Source: Lachnospiraceae bacterium
GTDB taxonomy: Bacteria > Bacillota > Clostridia > Lachnospirales > Lachnospiraceae
Assembly: GCA_017624855.1 (NCBI GenBank)
Contig: JAGAMF010000005.1
Location: forward strand, 248,001-312,000
Reading direction: 5' to 3'
Length of the DNA: 64,000 bases
Part shown: one piece after another, positions 1 to 7,883 of the stretch
How positions within the stretch are numbered: position 1 is the first letter of the stretch
Layout: each line of letters starts with the position of its first letter
Position numbers and translations under genes: made by a program
The notes under the pieces: generated by a model
Told to the model about the DNA's origin: nothing
Seen by the model: the letters and a program-made list of their open reading frames with translations, nothing else
The model's database searches: none

Positions 1-118
1 TTTCTATAATTCATCAAGACTAAACTATAAGTTGATAGCATTTTTTAAACTTTAGTTACATAATTAAAATAGCGCGTTGTTGATAAATAGTAATAATCTC
101 AAGTAAAGGAGTGATTCT

Positions 119-673
119 ATGTCAAGACTTTTGTTGGATGATACCAATACACCGGCAAGCGAGCGTTCCTATCAGATTCCGTGGATATATGATGCCCATG
201 CATACAATATGTGCAACGAAATGCCGGAGCGTACAATCAATGTAACCGAAGGTGACTGGAAAAAGGAAATCGGAGATTTGGAAGAAGTGGAATCCTTATA
301 TATCATGACCGATCTTGAAGAAGCGGATTATGAAATCATTGGTCGAATGGTTAATCTTAAGGCACTGTATTTATATACGGCCAGGGAGTTGAAAGATATC
401 TCTTTTATAAAGGAATTGGTTAAGCTGAAGGAATTGTTGATTCATAGAAGCAAGGTGGAAGACCTTACGCCGATTGCGGATTTGCGTAGCAGGCAGGATA
501 GCCCCAAGCCGTGGGAACGGTTGATGCTGGTGGCAATTTTAAGGTCAGAGGTAAGCGATTTATCGCCGTTAAAAGACTGTACGCATTTTTCGGAGTTTCT
601 CTTGGTTGAGAGTAAGGTTTCCGAAGAGGATGAATTGTATAAGGATTTGGTAACAACTTACGAAAAGTATTAA
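119..673 (+). CDS. Leucine-rich-repeat protein of unknown function
   Basis: A 184-residue soluble protein without signal peptide or membrane segment. From about residue 57 to 165 it shows four irregular leucine-rich repeat units of 20-25 residues (for example VESLYIMTDL, LKALYLYTA, LKELLIHRS, LMLVAILRSEVSDLSPL), the pattern of a short internalin-like solenoid used for protein binding. The start is set by AAAGGAG eight bases upstream. It lies 46 bp ahead of two metallophosphatase genes on the same strand and may be co-transcribed with them. The fold assignment is from the repeat pattern; the partner is unknown. Confidence 0.75.
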   Translation: MSRLLLDDTNTPASERSYQIPWIYDAHAYNMCNEMPERTINVTEGDWKKEIGDLEEVESLYIMTDLEEADYEIIGRMVNLKALYLYTARELKDISFIKELVKLKELLIHRSKVEDLTPIADLRSRQDSPKPWERLMLVAILRSEVSDLSPLKDCTHFSEFLLVESKVSEEDELYKDLVTTYEKY

Positions 674-719
674 AATTGATTTGATGAACAGGTATTTATT
701 GTAAGAAGGGAGGAGTCCT

Positions 720-1457
720 ATGGCAACTTATGTTATGTCTGATATTCACGGAGATTATGAGCGTTACCGTAAAATGCTGCAGTTAATCAGTTTTCAGGAT
801 ACCGATACCTTATACATACTTGGTGATATAATTGATCGCGGCTCGAATGGCATCAAAATTCTGCAGGATATGATGATGCGTCCCAATGTGTACCCGATTC
901 TCGGCAACCACGAGTACATGGCTTCCCTTTGTATGGAATGGCTTTTGCAGGAGGTAACAGAGGACAGCATAAAAGACATCGAACCTGAGTTGATGCAGGG
1001 GCTCACGGAGTGGATGAATGTCGGCGGAAGTGTTACAATAAAAGAGTTTCATGCGTTAACTTTGGAAGAACGGGAAGATATTATAGACTATCTTTCAGAG
1101 TTTTCTTTATTTGAAGAGGTAAAAGCAGGAGGTAGGGATTATATTTTGGTCCATGCCGGTTTGGAAAACTTCCGGCCTGAGCGGCACCTTGAGGATTATG
1201 ATTTAAGCGAGTTTATCTTCCATAAGGCAAATTGGACAAAAGTATATTTTCCGGATAAGTACCTCGTAACGGGACATGTACCCACACATGTGGCTTATGC
1301 GCAGGAGCGGGGGCTTCTGTCTTCCGAGGTGCCCAAGGAAGAGCGCAAACATACAATTTTTATAAGGAATAACAATATATTCATAGATTGCGGTTGCATG
1401 TATGGCGGCCAACTGGGGTGTCTGTGCTTGGATACCATGGAAGAGTTTTATGTATAA
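720..1457 (+). CDS. PPP-family metallophosphatase (Ser/Thr phosphatase-like)
   Basis: A 245-residue calcineurin-like phosphoesterase of the PPP type. All the metal-binding motifs are present in order: SDIHGD at residue 7, GDIIDRG near 37, GNHEYM near 62, HAGL near 140 and TGHVPTH near 181. Members dephosphorylate Ser/Thr phosphoproteins or hydrolyse diadenosine polyphosphates using two metal ions; which substrate applies here cannot be told from sequence. A GGGAGGAG ribosome binding site fixes the start. It is followed 75 bp later by a second, unrelated metallophosphoesterase. Confidence 0.85.
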   Translation: MATYVMSDIHGDYERYRKMLQLISFQDTDTLYILGDIIDRGSNGIKILQDMMMRPNVYPILGNHEYMASLCMEWLLQEVTEDSIKDIEPELMQGLTEWMNVGGSVTIKEFHALTLEEREDIIDYLSEFSLFEEVKAGGRDYILVHAGLENFRPERHLEDYDLSEFIFHKANWTKVYFPDKYLVTGHVPTHVAYAQERGLLSSEVPKEERKHTIFIRNNNIFIDCGCMYGGQLGCLCLDTMEEFYV

Positions 1458-1532
1458 AAAAATTAAAAAAAGCAAAAAAACAAGTCATATTAAGAATAGA
1501 GAGATATACGATAAGATGAGGAGGATGAAAAA

Positions 1533-2234
1533 ATGGCAATTTATTTGACGGGAGATACACATAGAGATTTTGGCCGCATTGCGCAGTTTTGCGAGGAGTA
1601 CGAGACAACAAAGGATGATATTCTCATCATTCTCGGCGATGCGGGCATTAACATTTACGGTTTTGTAAAAGACCGTGTGATTAAAAATTATCTGGCGGAA
1701 AAACCGATTACCATTTTCTGCATTCATGGCAATCATGAGGAGCGTCCCTACCTTATGGGAGACTATGAAGAAGTGGAATGGCACGGTGGTATTGCGTATA
1801 TGGAGGCGGATTATCCCAACCTGATTTTTGCCAAAGACGGAGAAATCTATGATTTTAACGGCAAGAAAGCCATTGCCATCGGCGGTGCTTATTCGATTGA
1901 TAAATATTATCGTTTGGCCCACAACCTGCCCTGGTTTGAAAGTGAGCAGGCGGATGAAGCAACCATGGCTTATGTGGAAGCACAGCTGGATAAATGTGAC
2001 TGGAAAGTCGACTATGTTTTATCACATACCGTGCCCATTGAGTATGAGCCCACATGGGCTTTTATACCGGGGATAGACCAGAGCCGCGTAGATAAAACCA
2101 TGGAGAAATGGTTGCAGCGCATTGCGGAGAATCTGGAATTTGAGCGGTGGTACGCGGGGCACTATCATGTGGAAAGCGACGAAGATGGCGTAAGAATCAT
2201 GTTTGAAGATTATGAGGAATTAGGTGAAGATTAG
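1533..2234 (+). CDS. Metallophosphoesterase
   Basis: A 233-residue calcineurin-like phosphoesterase. The dinuclear metal motifs are visible: GDTHRD near residue 7, ILGDAG near 38, HGNHEE near 66, LSHTVP near 165 and AGHYH near 208. It has no signal peptide and should be cytoplasmic. It differs in length and motif wording from the preceding phosphatase, so the pair is not a recent tandem duplication. GAGGAGG lies eight bases before the start, and a strong terminator follows about 50 bp after the stop, closing a likely three-gene unit that begins with the leucine-rich-repeat gene. The substrate is unknown. Confidence 0.85.
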   Translation: MAIYLTGDTHRDFGRIAQFCEEYETTKDDILIILGDAGINIYGFVKDRVIKNYLAEKPITIFCIHGNHEERPYLMGDYEEVEWHGGIAYMEADYPNLIFAKDGEIYDFNGKKAIAIGGAYSIDKYYRLAHNLPWFESEQADEATMAYVEAQLDKCDWKVDYVLSHTVPIEYEPTWAFIPGIDQSRVDKTMEKWLQRIAENLEFERWYAGHYHVESDEDGVRIMFEDYEELGED

Positions 2235-2283
2235 AAAAGAGAATTGGTGACTTTTAAAATGTAGAACACATCATAAAGCAATT

Positions 2284-2325
2284 AACCCATGGAAAGATTA
2301 ACATTTCCATGGGTTTTATTTTTTC
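2284..2325 (+). terminator. Rho-independent terminator
   Basis: A perfect 12-bp stem (AACCCATGGAAA with TTTCCATGGGTT) with an 8-nt loop is followed by a T-rich tail. It ends the phosphatase unit. Confidence 0.9.
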
Positions 2326-2350
2326 ATAAAAATTTTTGTAATTAACAAAA

Positions 2351-2372
2351 CTTAAACATTTTTCAAACAATC
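2351..2372 (+). promoter_or_regulatory. Tandem 11-bp repeats, possible response-regulator site
   Basis: Two adjoining 11-bp units, CTTAAACATTT and TTCAAACAATC, preceded by TTAACAAAA, stand upstream of the small repeat protein gene; a TAAAAT -10-like box is at 2390. Similar units (CTTAAACAAAA, CTTTAACATTT) precede the response regulator gene at 3184. Eleven-base direct repeats are typical of OmpR/PhoB-family binding sites, so autoregulation by the neighbouring regulator is inferred, not shown. Confidence 0.4.
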
Positions 2373-2452
2373 CAAAAACAAATCACCGATAAAATGCAAT
2401 TACAAACTGAAACAAAACAAACAACATTTTTATAAGAAAAGGAGAATGAAAT

Positions 2453-2671
2453 ATGTCTAAATTTGCAGAAACAAACGAAAAAATTGCAGAGGCTGTAGTA
2501 GGTGGTTATAAGAAAATCGAGAACGGCGTGGTAAGCGGCTATAAGAAGATTGAGAACGGTGCTGTGGAAGGTTTTAACAAGGTAAGCGATGCTTGCGTAA
2601 ACACTTTCTTTACCAAGGAAGGCGAGACCGTGGAAGATGCCAAGAAGCGTTTGCAGGGAAATGTAAAGTAA
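2453..2671 (+). CDS. Small protein with GYKKIENG repeats
   Basis: A 72-residue protein without signal peptide or membrane segment. Two near-identical copies of the octapeptide GYKKIENG (residues about 22-29 and 33-40) are followed by a diverged third unit, EGFNKVSD, giving an 11-residue period, as in an amphipathic helix or short coiled coil. AAAAGGAGAA precedes the start. It sits between the phosphatase terminator and a membrane protein gene 43 bp downstream, and carries its own promoter region with 11-bp direct repeats. The family is not identified with certainty and no function is proposed. Confidence 0.75.
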   Translation: MSKFAETNEKIAEAVVGGYKKIENGVVSGYKKIENGAVEGFNKVSDACVNTFFTKEGETVEDAKKRLQGNVK

Positions 2672-2714
2672 GAAGCATAAGTAAATCAACAAAGAAAGAT
2701 AAGAGGTAATTACA

Positions 2715-3077
2715 ATGAACAGAAACGATCAGGAATTTTTAGTACAGAAAATCAGAAGCGAGTATACAGAGAAGGAGCATACACAGTTGGACGAATTAAA
2801 AGCATTGGATGCCAAAGTTAAGCGTCCTGCCAATGTGTTTGCATATACATTCGGTAGTCTTAGTGCAATCATTATGGGCGCGGGAATGAGCCTTGTAATG
2901 ACGGATATCGGCAAAACAATTGGTATGAGTAATCCGTTGGTGCCCGGCATTGTAATCGGTGTCATCGGCATGATTATGGCAATTGTAAACTATCCCATGT
3001 ACAAGAACATTCTTGCATCTCGTAAGAAGAAATATGGTGAAGAGATTCTTAAGCTTAGCGAGAAGTTGATGCAGTAA
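2715..3077 (+). CDS. Two-helix membrane protein, paralogue of the 5612 gene
   Basis: A 120-residue protein with a charged N-terminal segment (residues 1-38), two hydrophobic segments (about 42-64 and 76-98) and a charged C-terminal tail ending KLSEKLMQ. It is clearly homologous to the protein at 5612-5998: both carry the block MGxGMSLVMTD between the helices, the GIVIGxxGMI segment in helix 2 and an EEI/EVL-LSE-LL tail. The two copies bracket the two-component system and its membrane partner, so a role in sensing or responding to the same envelope signal is inferred. RBS AGAGG lies before the start. Confidence 0.8.
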   Translation: MNRNDQEFLVQKIRSEYTEKEHTQLDELKALDAKVKRPANVFAYTFGSLSAIIMGAGMSLVMTDIGKTIGMSNPLVPGIVIGVIGMIMAIVNYPMYKNILASRKKKYGEEILKLSEKLMQ

Positions 3078-3110
3078 AAACAGGCGAAGTTTTTACACAT
3101 AAAAAAGAAA

Positions 3111-3151
3111 CTTAAACAAAACTTTAACATTTGAATGTTATCGTATACACT
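3111..3151 (+). promoter_or_regulatory. Promoter with 11-bp direct repeats before the two-component operon
   Basis: Two abutting 11-bp units (CTTAAACAAAA at 3111, CTTTAACATTT at 3122) overlap a -35-like TTTAAC (3123-3128), which is 17 bp from TACACT (3146-3151). The arrangement suits binding of an OmpR-type regulator at its own promoter. Confidence 0.5.
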
Positions 3152-3183
3152 AGGATGGCAGACATTAAGAGGAGGAAGTTCCT

Positions 3184-3855
3184 ATGTTTAAAATTTTAGT
3201 GGTAGAAGATGACAGAGATTTAAATAAAACCGTTTGTTCCTTTTTGAATAACAGCGGATACGAGGCAACAGGATGTCTTGGGGCGGAGGAAGCCTATGAT
3301 GTAATGTATGATACCGTATTTGACTTAATCGTATCCGATGTAATGATGCCGGGAATAGACGGTTTTGAATTTGCTAAAACCGTGCGTTCTTTAAACGAGG
3401 AAATACCCATTCTTTTTATGACTGCAAGAGATGATTTTGCGTCAAAGCAGAGGGGCTTTCGTGTGGGTGTAGACGATTATATGGTGAAACCCATTGATTT
3501 GGATGAACTGTTCCTGCGTATAGGTGCGCTTTTGCGCCGAGCTAAAATTGCCACATCCAGAATTCTTGCGGTAGGCAATTTTAAAATGGATATGGATGAG
3601 CACACGGCTTATCTTGGAGAGAAAGAAATATCACTTACCACAAGAGAATTCAATATTTTATATAAAATGCTTTCCTATCCCAAGAAAACTTTTACACGAA
3701 GTCAGTTAATGGATGAATTCTGGGATGCAGATACGGTATCCGGAACCAGAACCGTAGATGTATATATGACAAAGCTTCGGGCAAAACTGGAAGACTGCAA
3801 TGATTTTGAAATCGTGACGGTACATGGTTTGGGATATAAGGTGGTGATTTCGTGA
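3184..3855 (+). CDS. OmpR-family response regulator
   Basis: A 223-residue DNA-binding response regulator. The receiver domain (residues 1-118) has the acidic pair at 9-10, the phosphoacceptor Asp52 in SDVMMPG, Thr80 in FMTARD and Lys102 in MVKPID. The C-terminal winged-helix domain (about 128-223) ends with the family hallmark TVHGLGYKV. It is translationally coupled to the kinase gene by a 4-bp GTGA overlap. The repeats just upstream are a plausible self-binding site. The signal is unknown. Confidence 0.95.
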   Translation: MFKILVVEDDRDLNKTVCSFLNNSGYEATGCLGAEEAYDVMYDTVFDLIVSDVMMPGIDGFEFAKTVRSLNEEIPILFMTARDDFASKQRGFRVGVDDYMVKPIDLDELFLRIGALLRRAKIATSRILAVGNFKMDMDEHTAYLGEKEISLTTREFNILYKMLSYPKKTFTRSQLMDEFWDADTVSGTRTVDVYMTKLRAKLEDCNDFEIVTVHGLGYKVVIS

Positions 3856-4925
3856 AAAAGAAAAACACATATGAGAAAGTGCTTTTTGCTATAAATAATT
3901 ATATTATTTTCTTCGCGCTGGTGGCATTTGTGACTACTTGCTGTATGCTACTTTTTATTAATGTGTTTGCGGATACATTACAGCTTTCACTGACGGAAGA
4001 GAATATCAATGCGGCGGCTAAACTTACTTTTGGAAATGTAGTGCTTTTAAGTTTTCTGTTTACGGTTATTGATGTGATTCGCAGAAAGATTACCGTGGAG
4101 CGTCCTGTAAAGCGTATTACAGATGCTACTGAGAAAATGATGCAGGGTGATTTTAGTGTACGGATTCAGCCTATCAGCCGTTTTGGTACGGATGCCAAAT
4201 TTAATGAAATTATCGAATGTTTTAATAAAATGGCGGAAGAACTCTCCGGAGTGGAAACATTGCGTACGGATTTTATTGCCAATGTTTCTCATGAGATGAA
4301 AACACCTCTGGCGGTAATGCAGAACTTCGGAACATTGTTGCAGGCAGAAGACTTGCCGGAGGATAAGCGAATAGAGTATGCAAAAGGCGTTACGGAAGGC
4401 TCTCGTCGTATATCCGACATGATGACCAATATTCTAAAATTAAATCGCTTGGAGAATCAGAATATCTACTGCAACACGGCAGAGTATAATTTAAGCGAGC
4501 AGTTGTGTGAATGTCTGTTGCAGTTTGAAAATGTGTGGGAAAAAGAAAATATTGAAATCGAAACGGATATTGCTGAGGATATCATGATTAACGCTGATGC
4601 AGAACTTCTGTATCTGGTGTGGAACAATCTTCTGTCCAATGCTTTTAAATTTACGCCGGAAGGCGGTAAAGTCAGCCTTATGCTGGAAGCCGATCATGAG
4701 TCAGCCATTGTAAAAATAAAAGACACCGGATGCGGAATGACTTCGGAAGTAGGGGCTCATATTTTTGAGAAATTTTATCAGGGAGATACTTCCAGAGCGA
4801 CACAGGGAAACGGTCTGGGGCTTGCCTTGGTAAAAAGAGTAATCGATATCATGGAAGGCGAAATCGGCGTAGAGAGCACACCGGGCGAGGGAAGTATTTT
4901 TACGGTAAAAGTGAGGAGGCAATAG
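3852..4925 (+). CDS. Sensor histidine kinase
   Basis: A 357-residue membrane kinase and partner of the upstream regulator. It has two transmembrane helices (about 12-37 and 61-76) separated by only some 25 extracellular residues, a HAMP domain (about 78-130), the phosphoacceptor His147 in NVSHEMKTP, the N box WNNLLSNA, the G1 box KDTGCGM and the G2 box GNGLGLALV. So small an external loop suggests it senses something within the membrane or through partner membrane proteins; the neighbouring small membrane proteins are candidates. It starts with GTG inside the regulator stop region. Confidence 0.95.
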   Translation: MKKKNTYEKVLFAINNYIIFFALVAFVTTCCMLLFINVFADTLQLSLTEENINAAAKLTFGNVVLLSFLFTVIDVIRRKITVERPVKRITDATEKMMQGDFSVRIQPISRFGTDAKFNEIIECFNKMAEELSGVETLRTDFIANVSHEMKTPLAVMQNFGTLLQAEDLPEDKRIEYAKGVTEGSRRISDMMTNILKLNRLENQNIYCNTAEYNLSEQLCECLLQFENVWEKENIEIETDIAEDIMINADAELLYLVWNNLLSNAFKFTPEGGKVSLMLEADHESAIVKIKDTGCGMTSEVGAHIFEKFYQGDTSRATQGNGLGLALVKRVIDIMEGEIGVESTPGEGSIFTVKVRRQ

Positions 4926-4926
4926 C

Positions 4927-5598
4927 ATGAAGGAAAAAATTGCTTCTTTGCGGGAAAGATATAGTAGCGATGTCAGATTTCGCGTCAATGCATCTTTGCA
5001 TTGGAATTTTTGGCTGAATATCGCATACGCATTGCTACAGCTTGGATTGGGATATAAGCATCATACGGTTTGGTATTATTCCCTTGCAGGTTATCATGCC
5101 ATTCTGGCTTTTATGCGTTTCTTTTTGATGAGATACAGTAGCAAGCATGAAATCAGAGAAGATGTAAAAAAGGAGTGGAAACTGTATCGTTTCTGCGGAA
5201 TTATGTTGTTTGGACTGAATGTTACCCTGGCAGGATTTGTTTACTACATTATGTGGCAGGGAAGGGCATTTGTACATCATGAAATTACGGTGATCGCCCT
5301 GGCAGCATATACATTTTATATGTTTACCATGTCTGTTATTTCGTTTAATAAGTATCGCAAATTAAAAAGTCCGGTGTATACGGCAGGACGAATGATTGGG
5401 CTTGCTACTGCGCTGGTATCCATGCTTACGCTGGAAAAAGCAATGCTTGCCACATTCGGGGCGGCAGACGGAGAAGAATTCCGACTGATTATGACCGGAG
5501 CTACGGGGGCCGGCGTTACGGTTTTGGTGCTTGGTATGGCAATATATATGGTTGTGGTGGCCAATCGCCGATTAAAAGGCTTCAAAGTAAAAGAGTGA
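4927..5598 (+). CDS. Multi-pass membrane protein linked to the two-component system
   Basis: A 223-residue integral membrane protein with a basic N-terminal segment and about six hydrophobic segments (near 26-42, 51-68, 91-111, 123-142, 154-170 and 186-212). The start codon follows the kinase stop after a single base, with GAGGAGG as ribosome binding site, so it is co-translated with the kinase. No family motif is recognised. The position suggests an accessory sensor or an output of the system. Confidence 0.8.
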   Translation: MKEKIASLRERYSSDVRFRVNASLHWNFWLNIAYALLQLGLGYKHHTVWYYSLAGYHAILAFMRFFLMRYSSKHEIREDVKKEWKLYRFCGIMLFGLNVTLAGFVYYIMWQGRAFVHHEITVIALAAYTFYMFTMSVISFNKYRKLKSPVYTAGRMIGLATALVSMLTLEKAMLATFGAADGEEFRLIMTGATGAGVTVLVLGMAIYMVVVANRRLKGFKVKE

Positions 5599-5611
5599 AA
5601 GGAACGGATCG

Positions 5612-5998
5612 ATGGATAAAGGATTTCAATATACATATTCGGCCAAGGAGCAGAATGAAATTCAGAATATACGCAAAAAATATGAAGTAAAAGAAGAAGA
5701 TAAACTGGACAGATTGCGTAAAATGGATGCACAGGTCACAAAGAAAGGTACGGCTATATCTTTGATTCTTGGCATTTTTGGTGCTTTGATTATGGGGTTT
5801 GGTATGAGCCTTGTAATGACGGATTTGGGAAGCAGATTAGGGCTGCCATATTACTATGTTTTCGGTATTGTAATCGGAATCGTGGGAATGATACCCGTGT
5901 GTCTGGCGTATCCTGTATATATGCGCATTACCAGGAAGGAGCGCGAACGCATTGCACCGGAGGTGCTTAGACTGAGTGAAGAATTGCTTAAACAGTAG
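5612..5998 (+). CDS. Two-helix membrane protein, paralogue of the 2715 gene
   Basis: A 128-residue protein with a long charged N-terminal segment (1-45), two hydrophobic helices (about 47-70 and 84-106) and a charged tail ending LRLSEELLKQ. It shares the signature MGxGMSLVMTD and overall layout with the 2715 protein. It is the last gene of the unit, 13 bp after the six-helix membrane protein and followed by a terminator. AAAGGA precedes the ATG. Confidence 0.8.
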   Translation: MDKGFQYTYSAKEQNEIQNIRKKYEVKEEDKLDRLRKMDAQVTKKGTAISLILGIFGALIMGFGMSLVMTDLGSRLGLPYYYVFGIVIGIVGMIPVCLAYPVYMRITRKERERIAPEVLRLSEELLKQ

Positions 5999-6019
5999 GA
6001 TGTATTTTATATAATAATT

Positions 6020-6057
6020 AAGCATTGCAATATGCCGAATATTGCGATGCTTTTTTG
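6020..6057 (+). terminator. Rho-independent terminator after the two-component operon
   Basis: A 14-bp imperfect stem (AAGCATTGCAATAT with ATATTGCGATGCTT) with a 5-nt loop and a T6 tail. Confidence 0.9.
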
Positions 6058-6169
6058 TTGTATAAATTTGTCATATAATTTACTATTTTATTACATTCTT
6101 TGTTTTATACATTTCATGTAAACAAATCGGCTTTATCGGCAAATATTTTCAAAGAAAACACAATTCGAG

Positions 6170-6198
6170 TTGACACCATATATGGTGTCAAATATAAT
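6170..6198 (+). promoter_or_regulatory. hicAB promoter with perfect palindromic operator
   Basis: The -35 box TTGACA (6170-6175) and the -10 box TATAAT (6193-6198) are both perfect consensus and are separated by exactly 17 bp. A perfect 22-bp palindrome (half-site TTGACACCATA, 6170-6191) covers the -35 box and nearly the entire spacer, so a dimer bound there must block RNA polymerase. The expected operator ligand is the ribbon-helix-helix domain of the HicB protein encoded downstream. The predicted transcript start is only about 11 nt from the hicA start codon. Confidence 0.9.
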
Positions 6199-6215
6199 GG
6201 AGAAAGGGATTATAA

Positions 6216-6470
6216 ATGTCTAAGTGGGATAAACTTATACATAAGTTGAAGAGTTCTTCAGCTGAAATCAGATATGAAGAATTAAAGAAAATATTAGAAG
6301 AGTATGGGTATAAAGCTAGGGAAACATCCGGTGGCAGCAGTCATATTACATTTCGAAAAGAAGGATGTAATAATATTACCGTTCCGAGGCATAAAAAGAT
6401 TAAAAGGGCTTATATCGAGTTGGTTCGAAAAGTTGTAGAGGAGGAAGCAAAAAATGAAGATGATGGATGA
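6216..6470 (+). CDS. hicA: HicA-type mRNA interferase toxin
   Basis: An 84-residue basic protein with the double-stranded RNA-binding-like fold of HicA toxins. The catalytic-histidine neighbourhood is visible as TSGGSSHITF (His44), followed by the basic stretch VPRHKKIKRAY. HicA cleaves mRNA and inhibits translation until bound by HicB. The stop overlaps the next start by 17 bp, giving the usual toxin-first order. Its promoter is strong and apparently self-repressed. Confidence 0.88.
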   Translation: MSKWDKLIHKLKSSSAEIRYEELKKILEEYGYKARETSGGSSHITFRKEGCNNITVPRHKKIKRAYIELVRKVVEEEAKNEDDG

Positions 6471-6792
6471 TTACATGAAACTGTCTTATAAATTTGTCAT
6501 AGTTGAAGATAAAGAAGAGGGTGGATACACAGGATACTACCCTGAATTAAGCGGTTGTATTACCTGTGCAGATACCATAGAAGAACTGATGGTGTTAGCA
6601 GAGGATGCAAAAAGAGTGTGGATTGAAAACAGCATAAAAGATGGGATTACAATTCCGGAACCTCAGAATTATTCCGGACAGTTTAAATTGCGCGTGCCCA
6701 AAACGCTCCATAAGCATTTGGCAGAAAAAGCAGAGATGGAAGGCGTAAGTATGAATCAGTATTGTGTAAGTATCCTGTCAAAATATGCTTAG
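6454..6792 (+). CDS. hicB: HicB-type antitoxin
   Basis: A 112-residue antitoxin with two parts. The N-terminal HicB domain (about 8-70; YTGYYPELSGC, then a DTIEEL segment) neutralises the toxin. The C-terminal ribbon-helix-helix segment (about 73-112; FKLRVPKTLHKHLAEKA then GVSMNQY) binds DNA. The start at 6454 has GGAGG nine bases upstream; the ATG codons at 6460 and 6463 are alternatives. The RHH domain makes it the likely ligand of the palindrome at 6170-6191. Confidence 0.88.
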   Translation: MKMMDDYMKLSYKFVIVEDKEEGGYTGYYPELSGCITCADTIEELMVLAEDAKRVWIENSIKDGITIPEPQNYSGQFKLRVPKTLHKHLAEKAEMEGVSMNQYCVSILSKYA

Positions 6793-6824
6793 TTAAGAAA
6801 TTTTTGGTTTTTTATAAAAAAAAA

Positions 6825-6853
6825 TTGATTTCTGATATTGAACTGATTATAAT
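6825..6853 (+). promoter_or_regulatory. Promoter of the GMP synthase gene
   Basis: TTGATT (6825-6830), a 17-bp spacer and consensus TATAAT (6848-6853) give a leader of about 40 nt. This separates the gene from hicAB. Confidence 0.75.
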
Positions 6854-6899
6854 AAACTTTGTCAAAAAACAATCTTATATGATTTTAGGAGGAAATACC

Positions 6900-7883
6900 A
6901 TGGATTCAAACAAGAGACCTGATACGATGGAACGTATCACAACTCCTGCTTTGGCAGACAAGTTCATTGAAGAACAGGTTGCTGCTGTGCGTGCACAGGT
7001 TGGCGACAAGAAAGTTTTATTAGCACTCTCAGGCGGTGTAGACAGCTCTGTAGTTGCTGCACTTTTAATTAAGGCTATCGGCAAGCAGTTGGTATGTGTA
7101 CATGTAAACCATGGTTTAATGCGTAAGGGTGAAAGCGAGCAGGTTATTGAAGTATTCCGCAATCAGCTTGATGCAAACCTTATTTATATTGATGCAACAG
7201 ACCGCTTCTTAGACAAGCTTGCAGGTGTTGCAGAACCCGAAAAGAAGCGTAAAATTATCGGTGAGGAATTCGTTCGTGTATTCGAAGAAGAGTCCGGAAA
7301 AGTAGAAGGAATTTCTTTCCTTGCACAGGGAACCATTTATCCCGATATTTTGGAATCAGATGGTGTTAAGGCACACCACAATGTAGGCGGACTTCCTGAA
7401 GACTTCAAGTTCGAAGGACTCGTTGAGCCTGTTAAATTACTTTTCAAGGATGAAGTTCGTGTAGTAGGTAAGGCACTTGGTCTTCCCGCAGAAATGGTTG
7501 ATCGTCAGCCTTTCCCCGGTCCCGGACTCGGTGTTCGTTGTACCGGTGCAATCACAAGAGACCGTTTACATGCTCTTCGTGAATCTGATGCAATCCTTCG
7601 TGAGGAATTCACAAAAGCTGGCTTAGACAAAGAAATCTGGCAGTTCTTTACCGTAGTGCCCGATATTACTTCTACCGGTGTAAAAGATGGTAAGCGTCTT
7701 GATTACTGGCCTGTAATCATTCGTGCCGTAAATACCGTGGATGCTATGCGCTGCAGCGTGCCTCGCATTGATTGGGATATTTTAGAGAAGATTACAAATC
7801 GTATTTTAAGTGAAGTGGATGGCGTTTGTAGAGTATGCTACGATATGAGCCCGAAGCCCATCGCAACAATCGAGTGGGAATAA
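6900..7883 (+). CDS. guaA: GMP synthase, ATP-pyrophosphatase and dimerisation part only
   Basis: A 327-residue protein matching the C-terminal two thirds of GMP synthase, which amidates XMP to GMP with ATP. The PP-loop SGGVDSS is at residues 44-50. Other GuaA signatures are HVNHGLMRKGE, the lid/XMP segment RQPFPGPGLGVR and the C-terminal end SPKPIATIEWE. The class I glutamine amidotransferase domain of about 190 residues that normally precedes this part is missing, and there is no such gene elsewhere in the window. AGGAGG at 6887 fixes the start at 6900. It either uses ammonia directly or pairs with a separate glutaminase subunit encoded elsewhere. Confidence 0.92.
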   Translation: MDSNKRPDTMERITTPALADKFIEEQVAAVRAQVGDKKVLLALSGGVDSSVVAALLIKAIGKQLVCVHVNHGLMRKGESEQVIEVFRNQLDANLIYIDATDRFLDKLAGVAEPEKKRKIIGEEFVRVFEEESGKVEGISFLAQGTIYPDILESDGVKAHHNVGGLPEDFKFEGLVEPVKLLFKDEVRVVGKALGLPAEMVDRQPFPGPGLGVRCTGAITRDRLHALRESDAILREEFTKAGLDKEIWQFFTVVPDITSTGVKDGKRLDYWPVIIRAVNTVDAMRCSVPRIDWDILEKITNRILSEVDGVCRVCYDMSPKPIATIEWE

